Part shown: positions 20,018 through 30,227 of the stretch, one piece after another | Position numbering within the stretch: the stretch's first letter is position 1 | Layout: the number at the start of each line of letters is the position of its first letter | Assembly: GCF_017313085.1 (NCBI RefSeq) | Contig: NZ_JAFLNF010000006.1 | Location: 124,001 to 188,000, forward strand | From: Roseibium limicola | Lineage (GTDB): Bacteria; Pseudomonadota; Alphaproteobacteria; Rhizobiales; Stappiaceae | DNA length: 64,000 nt | Direction: 5' to 3' | Made by a program: the position numbers and the translations under genes | Notes under the pieces: model-generated | Seen by the model: only the letters and a program-made list of their open reading frames with translations | Told to the model about the DNA's origin: nothing | The model's database searches: none

Positions 20018-21190
20018 ATGGCCCGTCAAGATTACCTGTTCACCTCCGAGTCCGTTTCCGAGGGGCATCCAGACAAGGTATGTGACCGCATCTCTGATGC
20101 CGTCGTCGATGCTTATCTTACCAAAATGCCGGAAGCCCGCGTTGCCTGCGAAACTCTGGCGACGACGAACCGCGTCGTGATCGCCGGCGAGACACGCGGG
20201 CCTGCAGAGATCACCAAGGATTACATCTCCCATATCGCCCGGATGGCGATCAAGGACATCGGCTATGAGCAGGACGGCTTCCATTGGGAAACCTGCGATA
20301 TTGCTGTGCATCTGCATGCACAGTCAGCCCACATTGCGCAAGGCGTTGATGCTGGCGACAACAAGGATGAGGGCGCTGGCGATCAGGGTATCATGTTCGG
20401 CTATGCCTGCCGCGAAACCGCAGAGCTGATGCCAGCTCCGATTCTCTTTTCGCACAAGATCCTGAAGCGTCTGGCTGAAGTCCGGAAGTCGGGTGAAGTG
20501 CCGGTTCTCGGGCCGGATGCCAAGAGCCAGGTGACGGTGCGCTATGCTGGCGGCAAGCCGGTTGGTGTGACCTCTATCGTCCTGTCCACACAGCATATCG
20601 ATGCCAGCCTGACCTCCCGCGATGTTCGCGCCATCGTTGAACCGTATATTCTGGAAAGCCTGCCGGAAGGCTGGATCACCAAGGAGACCGTCTGGCACGT
20701 CAATCCGACAGGAACCTTCGTTATCGGTGGTCCGGATGGCGATGCTGGTCTGACAGGACGTAAGATCATCGTTGATACTTACGGCGGTGCAGCCCCGCAT
20801 GGCGGCGGTGCCTTCTCCGGAAAGGATCCGACCAAGGTCGATCGGTCGGCAGCCTATGCGGCGCGCTATCTGGCGAAGAATGTTGTTGCAGCCGAGCTTG
20901 CGGAGCGTTGCACGATCCAGCTGTCTTATGCCATCGGCGTGGCCGAGCCCCTATCGGTCTATGTCGACCTTCATGGCACAGGCGTCTGTGACGAAGCCAA
21001 GCTTGAAAAAGCGCTGCGGGATGTCATGTCTTTGAGCCCGCGCGGTATTCGCAGTCATCTTCAGCTGAACAATCCGATCTACGAACGCACCGCAGCCTAT
21101 GGTCATTTCGGTCGTGAGCCGGAAGATGATGGTGGTTTCAGCTGGGAGAAGACAGATCTGGTTGACGCACTGCGGTCGATTGCGGGATAA
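20018..21190 (+). CDS. metK: S-adenosylmethionine synthase
   Basis: A 390-residue enzyme making SAM from methionine and ATP. The N-terminal [16 protein letters not shown] motif, the [10 protein letters not shown] loop and the phosphate-binding [19 protein letters not shown] loop are all intact. The usual length is 385-400 residues. An 8-bp hairpin separates it from trmB. Confidence 0.98.
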   Translation: MARQDYLFTSESVSEGHPDKVCDRISDAVVDAYLTKMPEARVACETLATTNRVVIAGETRGPAEITKDYISHIARMAIKDIGYEQDGFHWETCDIAVHLHAQSAHIAQGVDAGDNKDEGAGDQGIMFGYACRETAELMPAPILFSHKILKRLAEVRKSGEVPVLGPDAKSQVTVRYAGGKPVGVTSIVLSTQHIDASLTSRDVRAIVEPYILESLPEGWITKETVWHVNPTGTFVIGGPDGDAGLTGRKIIVDTYGGAAPHGGGAFSGKDPTKVDRSAAYAARYLAKNVVAAELAERCTIQLSYAIGVAEPLSVYVDLHGTGVCDEAKLEKALRDVMSLSPRGIRSHLQLNNPIYERTAAYGHFGREPEDDGGFSWEKTDLVDALRSIAG

Positions 21191-21224
21191 GGCCCGCAAA
21201 CCGGACACCAGATAAGAGAAAGTG

Positions 21225-21256
21225 GCGCCGGCCCCTGACCCCAGGAGAGCCGGCGC
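21225..21256 (+). terminator. GC-rich hairpin between metK and trmB
   Basis: GCGCCGGC (21225-21232) pairs perfectly with GCCGGCGC (21249-21256) across a 16-base loop. Only TGTT follows, so termination would be weak. It lies immediately before the trmB start and may modulate its translation instead. Confidence 0.5.
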
Positions 21257-21271
21257 TGTTCATTGAAAACC

Positions 21272-21958
21272 ATGACTGAACGTTACGAAGGTTCATTCTT
21301 CGGCCGCCGAAAAGGCAAGCCGCTCAGCCCGCGCCGCACGGATCTGATGGAGAACGTGCTGCCCGACTTCGCCCTTGATCTGGCGACAGCTCCGCCGGAT
21401 GACCTGAAAGAGCTTTTTCCGGTTCCGGTTGGCGCTGTGTGTCTGGAGGTTGGTTTCGGCAGCGGCGGGCACCTGCTGCACCGGGCGCTCGAAAATCCGA
21501 AGATCGGGTTCATTGGCATTGAGCCCTTTGTTGGGAGCATGGCCAAGGTGATTTCCTCTGTCATTGATCAGGGAATACGCAACATTCGTCTGTATGATGA
21601 TGATGCGGTGAAAGTGCTCGACTGGCTTCCGGAAAACTCGCTCGATCTGGCTTATCAACTGTACCCGGACCCGTGGCCGAAGAAGAAGCACTGGAAACGG
21701 CGGTTCATCAACGAGCAGAACCTGGATCGCTATGCGCGGGTGTTGAAAACCGGCAGTGAGTTTCGCTTCGCCAGCGACATTGACACCTATGTGGATTGGA
21801 CCTTGCGTCATATCCGCTCGCATCCTGACTTTGAGTGGACCGCGGAAGTTGCCGATGACTGGAAACAGCCCTGGGCCAACTGGCCGGGCACACGGTACGA
21901 AGCCAAGGCCTTTCGCGAGAACCGGGTGCCTCGATATCTTACTTTCCTGCGGCGTTGA
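21272..21958 (+). CDS. trmB: tRNA (guanine-N7-)-methyltransferase
   Basis: A 228-residue SAM-dependent enzyme making m7G46 in tRNA. The SAM motif is [17 protein letters not shown], and [16 protein letters not shown] is the family signature with the catalytic region. Start: ATG 21272 gives MTERYEGSF; a TTG at 21263 is possible, and neither has a strong ribosome-binding site. It follows metK as in rhizobia. Confidence 0.95.
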   Translation: MTERYEGSFFGRRKGKPLSPRRTDLMENVLPDFALDLATAPPDDLKELFPVPVGAVCLEVGFGSGGHLLHRALENPKIGFIGIEPFVGSMAKVISSVIDQGIRNIRLYDDDAVKVLDWLPENSLDLAYQLYPDPWPKKKHWKRRFINEQNLDRYARVLKTGSEFRFASDIDTYVDWTLRHIRSHPDFEWTAEVADDWKQPWANWPGTRYEAKAFRENRVPRYLTFLRR

Positions 21959-22137
21959 GCAGAGCGCAGTCGCCCTTCGCAGGATGTTGAGAAGCGGCTG
22001 AAAAGCCGGGCTTAGAAAGGCTGTTGATCGACTGGTTTTAGCAGCAATGGAGTCCGCATTCGGCTTTGCGCTTGCGTTCTTTGGGGGTTTGGCTGTATAC
22101 AGCCCGTGTTTCATCTCATCGGCTGGTTGGCGGTTTG

Positions 22138-22169
22138 AGAGTGGGCCCCGAAGGGACCCGCTCTTTTTT
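22138..22169 (+). terminator. Intrinsic terminator in the rimP leader (probable attenuator)
   Basis: A long stem (AGAGTGGGCCCC pairing with GGGACCCGCTCT, with one mismatch and one wobble) around a three-base GAA loop, followed by six T. It lies 67 bases before the rimP start and 180 bases after trmB. It could end trmB, but the position matches the Rfam rimP-leader attenuator idea for rimP-nusA-infB operons. The 277-base trmB-rimP gap holds no gene. Confidence 0.8.
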
Positions 22170-22235
22170 GCTTCAACATACCGGTCGCGGAGAGAATGCG
22201 GACAGACGTCAGTGCTGTCAGTAAGGAGTTTTAGC

Positions 22236-22823
22236 GTGAGCCAATACGAAGCACGCATCGTCGTGGAGCAAGGGCTTGAGGCCCGTGTCGCAGCTATCGT
22301 CGAGCCGGTCATCGAGGACCTGGGTTGTCGTCTGGTGCGTATCAAGATCAGCGCGGCCAATGGGTGCACGCTGCAGATCATGGCTGAGCGGCCCGACGGC
22401 ACAATGACAGTCGAAGATTGTGAAGCGGTCAGTCGTGGGGTTTCCCCGGCGCTGGACGTGGATGATCCGATCAACCGCGCTTATCATCTGGAAGTTTCAT
22501 CGCCGGGCATCGATCGTCCGCTGGTGCGCGTCGGTGATTTCGAGCGCTGGGCCGGTCATGAGCTAAAAGCGGAAATGAGCGTCCCACAGAACGGACGCAA
22601 GCGTTTTCGTGGTATTCTGCTCGGCGTCAAGGGAGATGCGGCGATGCTGCGCCTGCCGGATGTCCGGGAAGGTGAAGAAGATACGGTTGCCCTGCCGATC
22701 GCCGATATTGGCGAAGCCAAGCTGGTGCTGACCGATGATCTGATTACCGCAGCTTTGCAGGCTGAGAAAGCCGCGCTTGAAGTGCGCGACCAATTGGATG
22801 ACGGGGACGACAAGCCTAACTGA
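22236..22823 (+). CDS. rimP: Ribosome maturation factor RimP
   Basis: A 195-residue protein needed for 30S subunit maturation. The N-terminal domain contains [14 protein letters not shown], and [19 protein letters not shown] is the family signature. GTG 22236 is chosen because AAGGAG lies 7 bases upstream and homologues begin here; the open frame upstream runs through the terminator and is not coding. It heads the rimP-nusA-ylxR-infB-rbfA-truB cluster. Confidence 0.95.
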   Translation: MSQYEARIVVEQGLEARVAAIVEPVIEDLGCRLVRIKISAANGCTLQIMAERPDGTMTVEDCEAVSRGVSPALDVDDPINRAYHLEVSSPGIDRPLVRVGDFERWAGHELKAEMSVPQNGRKRFRGILLGVKGDAAMLRLPDVREGEEDTVALPIADIGEAKLVLTDDLITAALQAEKAALEVRDQLDDGDDKPN

Positions 22824-22894
22824 GGCAAGCTCGGCTAGGATGTGACAACGCGCAGGCAAACCGAACGAAAAGCCGCGCGAGAGGAGTGGATTGA

Positions 22895-24559
22895 ATGGCT
22901 ATCAGTGCGAACCGGCTGGAACTGCTTCAGATCGCTGACGCGGTTGCTCGGGAGAAGTCGATTGACCGCACCATCGTGATCGGTGCCATGGAAGATGCGA
23001 TCCAGAAAGCGGCCCGGTCCCGTTACGGTACGGAGACTGAAGTCCGCGCTGAGATCAACGCGAAGACGGGCGAAATTCGTTTGCAGCGCCTTCTGCAGGT
23101 GGTCGAGCAGGTCGAGAACGTCTCCACTGAGATTGCCTTGCAAGATGCGCGGACCAGAAACCCGGAAGCAAACTTTGGCGATTTCATTGCCGAGCCGCTG
23201 CCGCCGCTGGATTTCGGTCGTATCGCTGCGCAGTCCGCCAAGCAGGTTATTGTGCAGAAGGTCCGCGAAGCTGAGCGCGACCATCAGTATGACGAATACA
23301 AGGATCGTGTCGGTGAAGTCATCAACGGCGTGGTCAAGCGTGCCGAGTATGGCAACGTCATTATCGATCTGGGACGTGGTGAGGGCATTGTCCGCCGCGA
23401 CGAATTGATCCCTCGCGAAATTTTTCGTACCGGCGATCGAATTCGCGCCTATATATACGATGTGCGTCGCGAACAGCGTGGCCCGCAGATTTTCCTGTCG
23501 CGGACCCATCCGCAGTTCATGGCGAAGCTGTTTGCTCAGGAAGTACCGGAAATTTACGACGGTGTGATCGAACTTCGCGCAGTGGCCCGTGACCCGGGTT
23601 CGCGCGCCAAGATCGCCGTGATCTCCAAAGACAGCTCGATCGATCCGGTCGGCGCCTGTGTCGGTATGCGCGGTTCGCGTGTTCAGGCCGTCGTTGGTGA
23701 GTTGCAGGGCGAGAAGATCGACATCATTCCGTGGAATGAAGATCCCGCGACCTTCATCGTCAACGCACTTCAGCCGGCGGAAGTCGCCAAGGTCGTGCTT
23801 GATGAAGATGCTGAGCGGATTGAGGTTGTCGTTCCAGACGAACAGCTGTCGCTGGCCATCGGCCGTCGCGGTCAGAATGTGCGTTTGGCGTCTCAGCTGA
23901 CTGGCTGGGCGATTGACATCATGACCGAACAGGAAGAAAGCGAGCGTCGCCAGAAGGAATTCCAGGAACGCTCCAACCTGTTCATGGATTCGCTGAATGT
24001 CGACGAGATGGTTGGTCAGCTACTTGCGACGGAAGGCTTCTCTTCGGTTGAGGAAGTGGCCTACGTCGATCGCGGCGAAATCTCGATGATTGAAGGTTTT
24101 GACGCCGATACGGCTGAAGAAATTCAAGCTCGGGCGCAAGACTTCCTTGAAGAAGAGGAAGCCAAGCTGGACGAAGAACGTCGGCAGTTGGGTGTCTCTG
24201 ATGATCTAAAGGCCATTGACGGCCTGACCACTGGTATGCTTGTTGCCCTCGGCAAGGATGATGTGAAGTCGATGGAAGATCTGGCCGGCTGTGCTGCAGA
24301 CGACCTCATCGGCTGGACCGAACGCAAGGACGGCGAAGTCAAGCGGTTCGACGGTGCGCTGTCTGGCTTCGACATTTCCCGCACTGATGCGGAGGCCATG
24401 GTTATGGCTGCCCGTGTAGCGGCAGGCTGGATAAGTGAAGCCGATTTGGCTGTTGCCGAAGAGGTCGATGCTGATGGCGACGTCGACGAAGAAGTTGAAG
24501 CCGAAGTTGCAGCAGAGCCGACGGAAGAAACCCCGTCCGGTGCAATTTTGAACGGCTGA
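22895..24559 (+). CDS. nusA: Transcription termination/antitermination protein NusA
   Basis: A 554-residue RNA polymerase-binding factor. In order: N-terminal domain (1-130), S1 domain (about 135-200, with NGVVKRAEYGNVIIDLGRGEG), two KH domains (about 230-345, VGACVGMRGSRVQ and LAIGRRGQNVRLASQLTGW), then helix-hairpin-helix repeats (about 360-515) and an acidic tail. The start has GAGAGGAG upstream. It acts in pausing, termination and rRNA antitermination. Confidence 0.98.
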   Translation: MAISANRLELLQIADAVAREKSIDRTIVIGAMEDAIQKAARSRYGTETEVRAEINAKTGEIRLQRLLQVVEQVENVSTEIALQDARTRNPEANFGDFIAEPLPPLDFGRIAAQSAKQVIVQKVREAERDHQYDEYKDRVGEVINGVVKRAEYGNVIIDLGRGEGIVRRDELIPREIFRTGDRIRAYIYDVRREQRGPQIFLSRTHPQFMAKLFAQEVPEIYDGVIELRAVARDPGSRAKIAVISKDSSIDPVGACVGMRGSRVQAVVGELQGEKIDIIPWNEDPATFIVNALQPAEVAKVVLDEDAERIEVVVPDEQLSLAIGRRGQNVRLASQLTGWAIDIMTEQEESERRQKEFQERSNLFMDSLNVDEMVGQLLATEGFSSVEEVAYVDRGEISMIEGFDADTAEEIQARAQDFLEEEEAKLDEERRQLGVSDDLKAIDGLTTGMLVALGKDDVKSMEDLAGCAADDLIGWTERKDGEVKRFDGALSGFDISRTDAEAMVMAARVAAGWISEADLAVAEEVDADGDVDEEVEAEVAAEPTEETPSGAILNG

Positions 24560-24567
24560 AGAAATAC

Positions 24568-24597
24568 AGCTACGCCATCTACAAGAATGGCGTAGCT
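24568..24597 (+). other. 11-bp perfect hairpin between nusA and the ylxR-like gene
   Basis: AGCTACGCCAT (24568-24578) pairs without mismatch with ATGGCGTAGCT (24587-24597) around an 8-base loop. No T-run follows and the operon continues, so it is probably an mRNA processing or stability element. Confidence 0.6.
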
Positions 24598-24618
24598 CAC
24601 TGGTTTGGAGGTCCGCTG

Positions 24619-25272
24619 GTGCCAAAGAAAAACGAGCCAACGGAGCGGCTCTGTGCCGTTTCCCGGAACGTTTATCCGGTGGACTGCCTGATCCGTTTTG
24701 TATTAGGTCCGGAAGACCAGGTGGTCCCGGATCTGAAACGAAATCTGCCGGGACGTGGTGTATGGCTTCTGGCCTCCCGTTCCGTGGTAGAAAGCGCTGT
24801 AAAGGATCGGCGCAAAGTATTTGGTCGGGGCTTCAAGGGTGAAGCTCAGGTTGAAGCCGGACTGGCTGATCAGGTTGACAACCTGCTGGAAACAGCAGCC
24901 CTGAACGCCCTGTCGATAGTTCGCAAGGCGGGAGAGCTTGTAACAGGCTTTACCAAGGTCGAAGCGGCTTTGAAACGGGAGCCGCTCGAGGGGCTGATCC
25001 ACGCGGCGGATGCCGCTCCGGATGGCATTCGTAAGTTGTCGGCTGTGGCCGCGGCTCGAAATGAAACTGCAAACGAGCTTCAAACCGTTCGTTTGTTCGA
25101 TTCGACTCAAATGGATTTGGCATTGGGTCGGTCAAATGTGATACATGCTGCACTGCTGGCGGGGCCGGCGAGCAGAAACTTCCTTTCGCGGGTGCGTGAA
25201 CTGGAGATGTTTCGCTCCAACTCCGCCCTTGAAATGACAAGCAACGCAGACAGTGCAGTTGCGCAGGACTGA
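24619..25272 (+). CDS. YlxR (DUF448)-L7Ae-like RNA-binding fusion protein
   Basis: A 217-residue protein. The N-terminal YlxR/DUF448 domain (residues 8-85: [33 protein letters not shown]) is fused to a ribosomal protein L7Ae-like domain (about 95-190: [20 protein letters not shown]). Such fusions are usual in alphaproteobacteria. The YlxR domain binds RNase P RNA in Firmicutes (RnpM), but the role here is not established. GTG 24619 is used, with TTGGAGG just upstream. Confidence 0.92.
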   Translation: MPKKNEPTERLCAVSRNVYPVDCLIRFVLGPEDQVVPDLKRNLPGRGVWLLASRSVVESAVKDRRKVFGRGFKGEAQVEAGLADQVDNLLETAALNALSIVRKAGELVTGFTKVEAALKREPLEGLIHAADAAPDGIRKLSAVAAARNETANELQTVRLFDSTQMDLALGRSNVIHAALLAGPASRNFLSRVRELEMFRSNSALEMTSNADSAVAQD

Positions 25273-25279
25273 AGGCAAT

Positions 25280-27937
25280 ATGAGCGATACAAAAAATCCA
25301 GGCGACAAAACTATCAGTGTTGAGCGTAAGACGCTTGGCCTCAAGCGGGGTGGCGGTGGCGACCAGGGGACGGTGCGCCAATCCTTCTCGCATGGCCGGT
25401 CGAAGGCTGTCGTCGTGGAGAAAAAGAAGCGTCGTGTTGTGGTGCCCGGCCAAGAGTCGAAGCCAGAGCAGCAGCCGGCTCTTCAGACCCAGCGGCTTGA
25501 CAAGCCGACCGAGGTTGCTCCGCGCAAGCCCCAGCCTGATCAGAACCGTCGTGGCGGCCCCCGCCAAAAGGGCGGCAATGTGCTGCGCACCCTGACCAAG
25601 GAAGAAGCAGCGGCCCGCGCGGCTGCGCTGAAGATGGCTCAGGTCCGTGAGGTCGAGGAACGCAAACAGCGTGAAATCGATGCCAAGCGTCGCGCCGAGG
25701 AAGATGCCAAGCGCGCAGCAGAAGAAGCTGAGCGCCTGCAGCGTGAAGAAGCCGAGCGTAAAATTCGCGAGGCTGAAGAGGCTAAGCTTGCGGCAGAAGA
25801 AGCTGCGAAGCCAAAACCGAAGCCGAAGCCACAGCCTGTTGCTTCCGTAGCTGATGTTCAGGCTGCGGCCGGGGCAGGTCAGGACGACAAGGGTGCTGCG
25901 TCACGCAAGTCGAACGCCGCCCGTGGCGGTAAGGATGCGGCTCCTGCAGGTGATGCGGAAGCCGATGACCGTAACAAGAGCCTTCGGGCGGTCAAGCGGC
26001 CTAAGGCAGCTCCGACCCCGGCACGTACACGTGGTGCGGATGACAACCGTCGTCGTTCCAAGCTGACGATCTCTGCTGCAACAGGCAGTGAAGATCCGCG
26101 GTCCCGTTCGCTGGCTTCCATGCGTCGTCGCCAGGAAAAGGCAAAACGCGGCCAGCAGCCGGTTGTTCGTGAAAAAGTCATTCGTGAAGTGATCCTTCCG
26201 GAAGCCATCACCATTCAGGAGCTCGGCAACCGTATGGCCGAGCGTGCTGTGGATGTGATCAAGCTTCTCATGAAGCAAGGTCAGATGCTGAAGATCAACG
26301 ACGTGATCGATGCCGATACGGCTGAGCTGATCGCTGTTGAGATGGGTCATACCGTCAAGCGTGTTTCCGAGGCCGATGTTGAAGAGGGTCTCTTCTCCGC
26401 AAAGGATGAAGACACCGATCTGAGCCCGCGTCCTCCGGTCGTAACGATCATGGGTCACGTCGATCACGGTAAGACATCGCTTCTCGATGCGCTCCGTAAT
26501 GCCAAGGTTGTCACCGGTGAAGCCGGCGGTATCACGCAGCATATCGGCGCCTATCAGATCGAGCACAACGACAACAAGATCACGTTCATCGATACTCCTG
26601 GCCATGCTGCATTCAGCAAGATGCGTGCCCGTGGTGCAAAATCGACGGATATCGTGGTTCTGGTTGTGGCTGCCGACGATGGTGTCATGCCGCAGACGAA
26701 AGAAGCCATTGCGCACGCCCAGGCGGCGGAAGTGCCGATTATCGTCGCCATCAACAAGATGGATAAGCAGGGCGCCGACCCAAGCCGGGTTCGCACCGAA
26801 CTGCTGAACGACTCGATCGTCGTGGAAGCCATGGGCGGTGACGTCATTGATGTTGAAGTCTCTGCCAAGGCTGGTGAAGGCCTCGACAAGTTGCTGGAAA
26901 TGATCCTGCTTCAGGCTGAGGTTCTCGAACTTCAAGCCAACCCGGAGCGGACCGCTGAAGGTATCGTTGTCGAAGCCCAGCTTGATCGCGGTCGTGGCCC
27001 AGTCGCCACCGTCCTGGTCCAGAAGGGTACGCTGAAGACTGGCGATATCCTGGTGGCCGGCGCCGAGTGGGGCCGTGTTCGTGCAATGCTCGATGAAGAC
27101 GGCAAGCAGGTTAAGGAAGCCGGCCCGTCCAAGCCGGTCGAAGTTCTTGGCTTCCAGGGCACGCCTGAAGCCGGCGATATGGTCGCAGTGGTTGAGAACG
27201 AAGCGCGCGCTCGTGAGATCGTTGACTACCGTCAGCGTCAGATCCGCGAAAAGGCATCTGTCGTTGCATCCGGCGCTCGTGGCTCGCTCGAGCAGATGAT
27301 GAACCGGTTGCAGGAAACGGGCCGCAAGGAATTCCCGATGGTCCTCAAGGCCGACGTTCAGGGGTCTGCGGAAGCAATTGTGCATGCCCTCAATGAGCTG
27401 GGCACGGACGAAGTCAGCGCCCGCATCCTGATGTCCGGCGTTGGTGGTATCACCGAGAGCGACATCACTCTGGCGGCGGCCTCCAAGGCTCCGATCATCG
27501 GTTTCAATGTGCGTGCCAACAAGCAGGCCCGTGAAGCTGCCCAGAGAGAAGGCATCGAACTGCGCTACTACAATGTCATCTACGATCTCGTGGATGACGT
27601 GAAGTCTGCAATGTCTGGTCTGCTTTCTCCGGAGCTGCGCGAAACATTCCTCGGCAACGCCGAGATCCGGGAGGTTTTCCATATCTCCAAGGTCGGCAAG
27701 GTCGCCGGGTGTCTCGTCACCGAAGGTGTTGTGGAACGTGGCGCAAATGTTCGCCTTATTCGCGACGACGTGGTTATCCACGAAGGCGAACTGGGCACGC
27801 TCAAGCGCTTCAAGGATGAAGTCAAATCCGTTAATTCCGGTCAGGAATGCGGCATGAACTTCACCAATTACCAGGACATGCGTGCTGGCGACATCATCGA
27901 GTGTTTCCGCGTCGAGAAGATCACGCGTACCCTCTAA
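25280..27937 (+). CDS. infB: Translation initiation factor IF-2
   Basis: An 885-residue GTPase that places initiator tRNA on the 30S subunit. The first 300 residues are a charged, low-complexity N-terminus including a long Glu/Ala/Arg-rich coiled-coil segment (about 95-185). Then comes the IF2-N domain and the G domain with [17 protein letters not shown] and NKMD, followed by domains II-IV. ATG 25280 with GAAGG upstream overlaps nothing and is preferred to the upstream in-frame start. Length is normal for the class. Confidence 0.98.
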   Translation: MSDTKNPGDKTISVERKTLGLKRGGGGDQGTVRQSFSHGRSKAVVVEKKKRRVVVPGQESKPEQQPALQTQRLDKPTEVAPRKPQPDQNRRGGPRQKGGNVLRTLTKEEAAARAAALKMAQVREVEERKQREIDAKRRAEEDAKRAAEEAERLQREEAERKIREAEEAKLAAEEAAKPKPKPKPQPVASVADVQAAAGAGQDDKGAASRKSNAARGGKDAAPAGDAEADDRNKSLRAVKRPKAAPTPARTRGADDNRRRSKLTISAATGSEDPRSRSLASMRRRQEKAKRGQQPVVREKVIREVILPEAITIQELGNRMAERAVDVIKLLMKQGQMLKINDVIDADTAELIAVEMGHTVKRVSEADVEEGLFSAKDEDTDLSPRPPVVTIMGHVDHGKTSLLDALRNAKVVTGEAGGITQHIGAYQIEHNDNKITFIDTPGHAAFSKMRARGAKSTDIVVLVVAADDGVMPQTKEAIAHAQAAEVPIIVAINKMDKQGADPSRVRTELLNDSIVVEAMGGDVIDVEVSAKAGEGLDKLLEMILLQAEVLELQANPERTAEGIVVEAQLDRGRGPVATVLVQKGTLKTGDILVAGAEWGRVRAMLDEDGKQVKEAGPSKPVEVLGFQGTPEAGDMVAVVENEARAREIVDYRQRQIREKASVVASGARGSLEQMMNRLQETGRKEFPMVLKADVQGSAEAIVHALNELGTDEVSARILMSGVGGITESDITLAAASKAPIIGFNVRANKQAREAAQREGIELRYYNVIYDLVDDVKSAMSGLLSPELRETFLGNAEIREVFHISKVGKVAGCLVTEGVVERGANVRLIRDDVVIHEGELGTLKRFKDEVKSVNSGQECGMNFTNYQDMRAGDIIECFRVEKITRTL

Positions 27938-28060
27938 GGGTAGCATTCGTTTAAGCAATACAGTCGCCGGCGCTGCTGACACCTAGCAGCGCCGGCGGTT
28001 TGCATTTGGCGCGCGGCAGAAACCGATCGAGGTTTCGCCCGCCGAGAAGGACAATCGAAA

Positions 28061-28480
28061 ATGGCACGTACTTCAGGATCAGGCGCCAGAGCGCCAACGC
28101 AGCGCCAGCTCCGCGTCGGGGAACTGGTCCGCAAGGAATTGTCGGACATCTTGACCCGTGGCGAATTGGCCGACCCGGAATTGGGCGGCGTGATCGTCAC
28201 GATCCCGGAAGTCCGGATGAGCTCCGATCTGAAACTGGCGACATGTTTCGTGATGCCGCTTGGCGGCGGCGAAGGCGAAAAGATCACCAAGGCGCTGAAC
28301 CGCACGGCCAAGTTCGTGCGGGGCATGATCTCCCGCCGTCTGACCATGAAATACATGCCCGAATTGCGCTTTGTTCACGACACCCGCTTTGACGACGCCT
28401 CGCGCATCGATCAGCTGCTGGATGCCTCGGAAGTTGCACGCGATCTGGAGACGGAAGACGATCAGAAAACCGACGACTGA
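28061..28480 (+). CDS. rbfA: Ribosome-binding factor A
   Basis: A 139-residue KH-fold protein that binds free 30S subunits and helps 16S rRNA 5' processing. The core runs from RQLRVGELVRKELSDIL to MKYMPELRFVHDTRFDDASRID, both family signatures. It lies 123 bases after infB and 57 bases before truB, the standard order. Confidence 0.96.
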   Translation: MARTSGSGARAPTQRQLRVGELVRKELSDILTRGELADPELGGVIVTIPEVRMSSDLKLATCFVMPLGGGEGEKITKALNRTAKFVRGMISRRLTMKYMPELRFVHDTRFDDASRIDQLLDASEVARDLETEDDQKTDD

Positions 28481-28537
28481 GCCTGGAACGACCTCGTCGT
28501 CGCAGTTTTGAGAACGCCTGATAAACGGATAAAAACC

Positions 28538-29482
28538 ATGGCGCGTCAGCAGCAGAAAAAACGTCCCCGCAACACGATCAACGGGTGGTTGGTCCTCGAC
28601 AAGCCTTACGGGCTGACGTCCAATGACGCCCTAAGTCGGGTCAAGCGTATCCTGTCTCCGGCAAAAGTCGGCCATGCCGGAACTTTGGACCCGCGCGCCT
28701 CCGGTTGCCTTCCGTTGGCATTTGGCGAAGCGACCAAGACCGTTTCGCTGATGATGGATGGTCGCAAGATCTACCGGTTCGAAGTGACCTGGGGTTTGGA
28801 AACCAATACAGACGATACCGAGGGCGAGGTGATCGCTACCTCAGACGTGCGTCCCGCAGCGTCGGATATCCAGGCGGTGCTGAGTGAATTCGTCGGCACC
28901 ATCATGCAGATCCCACCGAAATTTTCGGCCATCAAGGTCGACGGCGAACGCGCTTACGACCTCGCGCGTGGCGGCGAAGAAGTCGAGTTGGAGGCCCGTC
29001 CGATTGATGTGCATCGGCTCGACCTCGTGGAGGCTTCCGATCCGGAAAAAGCAGTCTTTGAAGCAGAATGCGGCAAAGGCACTTATGTGCGCTCACTGGC
29101 GCGCGATCTTGGGCGTCGGCTTGGCACCTGCGGTCACGTGACTGAGCTGCGTCGCCTGCTCGTTGGTCCTTTCGGCGAAGAGGACATGGTAACGCTCGAA
29201 GAACTTCAGGAATCCGCGGATGCTCACGAAGAGGGGACCGGTGTTGAGGGCCTCGTCGAGGAGTTCATCCTTCCGGTCCGGGAAGCACTGGAAAGTCTCG
29301 TCGAGCTGCCGGTCAGCCAAGATGATGCCGGTAAAATTCGTCGTGGAATGGCAATTCTTCTGCTTGGGAGAGACGCTCCGCTGCAGGCGGATGAAGTCTT
29401 CGCCAGTTATGCTGGTGTCCCGGTTGCGATTGGCGCGATTGAAAAAGGCCGCTTCCAGCCAACCCGGGTGTTTAATCTCTAA
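28538..29482 (+). CDS. truB: tRNA pseudouridine(55) synthase
   Basis: A 314-residue enzyme that makes pseudouridine 55 in the T-loop of tRNAs. The catalytic aspartate is D51 in GHAGTLDPRASG, and LVLDKPYGLTSND is the N-terminal family motif. ATG 28538 is chosen over an in-frame TTG 30 bases earlier, as homologues start near here; neither has a strong ribosome-binding site. Confidence 0.95.
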   Translation: MARQQQKKRPRNTINGWLVLDKPYGLTSNDALSRVKRILSPAKVGHAGTLDPRASGCLPLAFGEATKTVSLMMDGRKIYRFEVTWGLETNTDDTEGEVIATSDVRPAASDIQAVLSEFVGTIMQIPPKFSAIKVDGERAYDLARGGEEVELEARPIDVHRLDLVEASDPEKAVFEAECGKGTYVRSLARDLGRRLGTCGHVTELRRLLVGPFGEEDMVTLEELQESADAHEEGTGVEGLVEEFILPVREALESLVELPVSQDDAGKIRRGMAILLLGRDAPLQADEVFASYAGVPVAIGAIEKGRFQPTRVFNL

Positions 29483-29641
29483 TAACCTGTGATGGACCGG
29501 CAAACCGGGCTGTCATTAAAAATGCTGGCTTTGGCTGGCGTTTTCCGTCATAACTCGCGCCCATTAGGTCGGGGACCCGGCCTGATCCCTTTTTGCTGAA
29601 CCTTTGCTGGACGACATCTTGGTTCTGGTGACGAAAAAGGG

Positions 29642-29683
29642 GACCGGGCAACCGGTCATAAAAACAATAGACCTCAAAGGTCT
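29642..29683 (+). promoter_or_regulatory. Two tandem hairpins in the rpsO leader
   Basis: GACCGG/CCGGTC (29642-29657) closes a GCAA tetraloop, and AGACCT/AGGTCT (29669-29683) closes a CAA loop. The ribosome-binding site AAAGGA follows at about 29695. S15 commonly represses its own mRNA through such leader structures; that this leader does so is an inference. Confidence 0.45.
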
Positions 29684-29706
29684 CTATATCTCTGAAAGGA
29701 TACACG

Positions 29707-29976
29707 ATGTCGATTACTGCTGAGCGTAAAGCCGAGCTGATCAAGGAATACGCAATCAAGGAAGGCGACACCGGTTCTCCGGAAGTCCAGGTCGCAGTTC
29801 TGACAGAGCGGATCACCAACCTGACCGAGCACTTCAAGTCTCACGACAAGGACAACCATTCGCGTCGCGGTCTTCTGAAGATGGTCGCGCAGCGCCGCTC
29901 CCTTCTTGACTACGTCAAGGGCAAGAGCGAAGCGCGCTATCAGGACCTGATCAAGCGTTGCGGCATCCGTCGCTAA
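29707..29976 (+). CDS. rpsO: 30S ribosomal protein S15
   Basis: The standard 89-residue S15 ([52 protein letters not shown]), which binds 16S rRNA helices 20-22. The ribosome-binding site AAAGGA is 7 bases upstream. It lies between truB and pnp, as usual, with a hairpin terminator after it. Confidence 0.99.
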   Translation: MSITAERKAELIKEYAIKEGDTGSPEVQVAVLTERITNLTEHFKSHDKDNHSRRGLLKMVAQRRSLLDYVKGKSEARYQDLIKRCGIRR

Positions 29977-29991
29977 GACAAAATTCAAGTG

Positions 29992-30024
29992 AACGCGGTG
30001 GGTGGATTTGCCCGCCGCGTTTTA
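29992..30024 (+). terminator. Hairpin terminator between rpsO and pnp
   Basis: An 11-bp stem (AACGCGGTGGG with CCCGCCGCGTT, one G-T pair) around TGGATTTG, followed by TTTACT. It lies 15 bases after rpsO and gives partial or full termination before pnp. Confidence 0.8.
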
Positions 30025-30127
30025 CTATAGGAAGCATGTGACCTGTCATGGGGCAGGATTGCCGGCCACTTTCGCGCCTTTTCCGGCTGTTAGAAAGTCG
30101 CTCGTCGTCTTGCCCGTGGCTCGTCCG

Positions 30128-30159
30128 TCCGGCAACCGGCCCATACGGGGCCGACCGGA
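30128..30159 (+). promoter_or_regulatory. Structured pnp leader (possible RNase III/PNPase control element)
   Basis: Nested stems: TCCGG (30128-30132) with CCGGA (30155-30159), enclosing CGGCCC (30137-30142) with GGGCCG (30148-30153). In E. coli the pnp leader is cut by RNase III and then used for autogenous control; this hairpin is placed similarly, 69 bases before the start. The role is inferred. Confidence 0.4.
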
Positions 30160-30227
30160 ACTGATCTTGAGGTGCGCCGTACATATGCGTTCGTGCGTCG
30201 CGCCACGGGACCAAGCTGTAAGGACAT

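Noticed and set aside
22047-22235. N-terminal extension of RimP
   Set aside because: The open frame passes through a strong terminator hairpin and has no homology; GTG 22236 with AAGGAG fits the family N-terminus.
21293-22474. 393-codon minus-strand frame across trmB and rimP
   Set aside because: It crosses a terminator and two conserved genes and shows no family motif.
25901-27982. 693-codon open frame opposite infB
   Set aside because: Antisense shadow of the IF-2 gene with no family resemblance or ribosome-binding site.
29510-29545. Terminator between truB and rpsO (AAAATGC with GCGTTTT)
   Set aside because: Only seven pairs with a G-T wobble and a 12-base loop; too weak to call.
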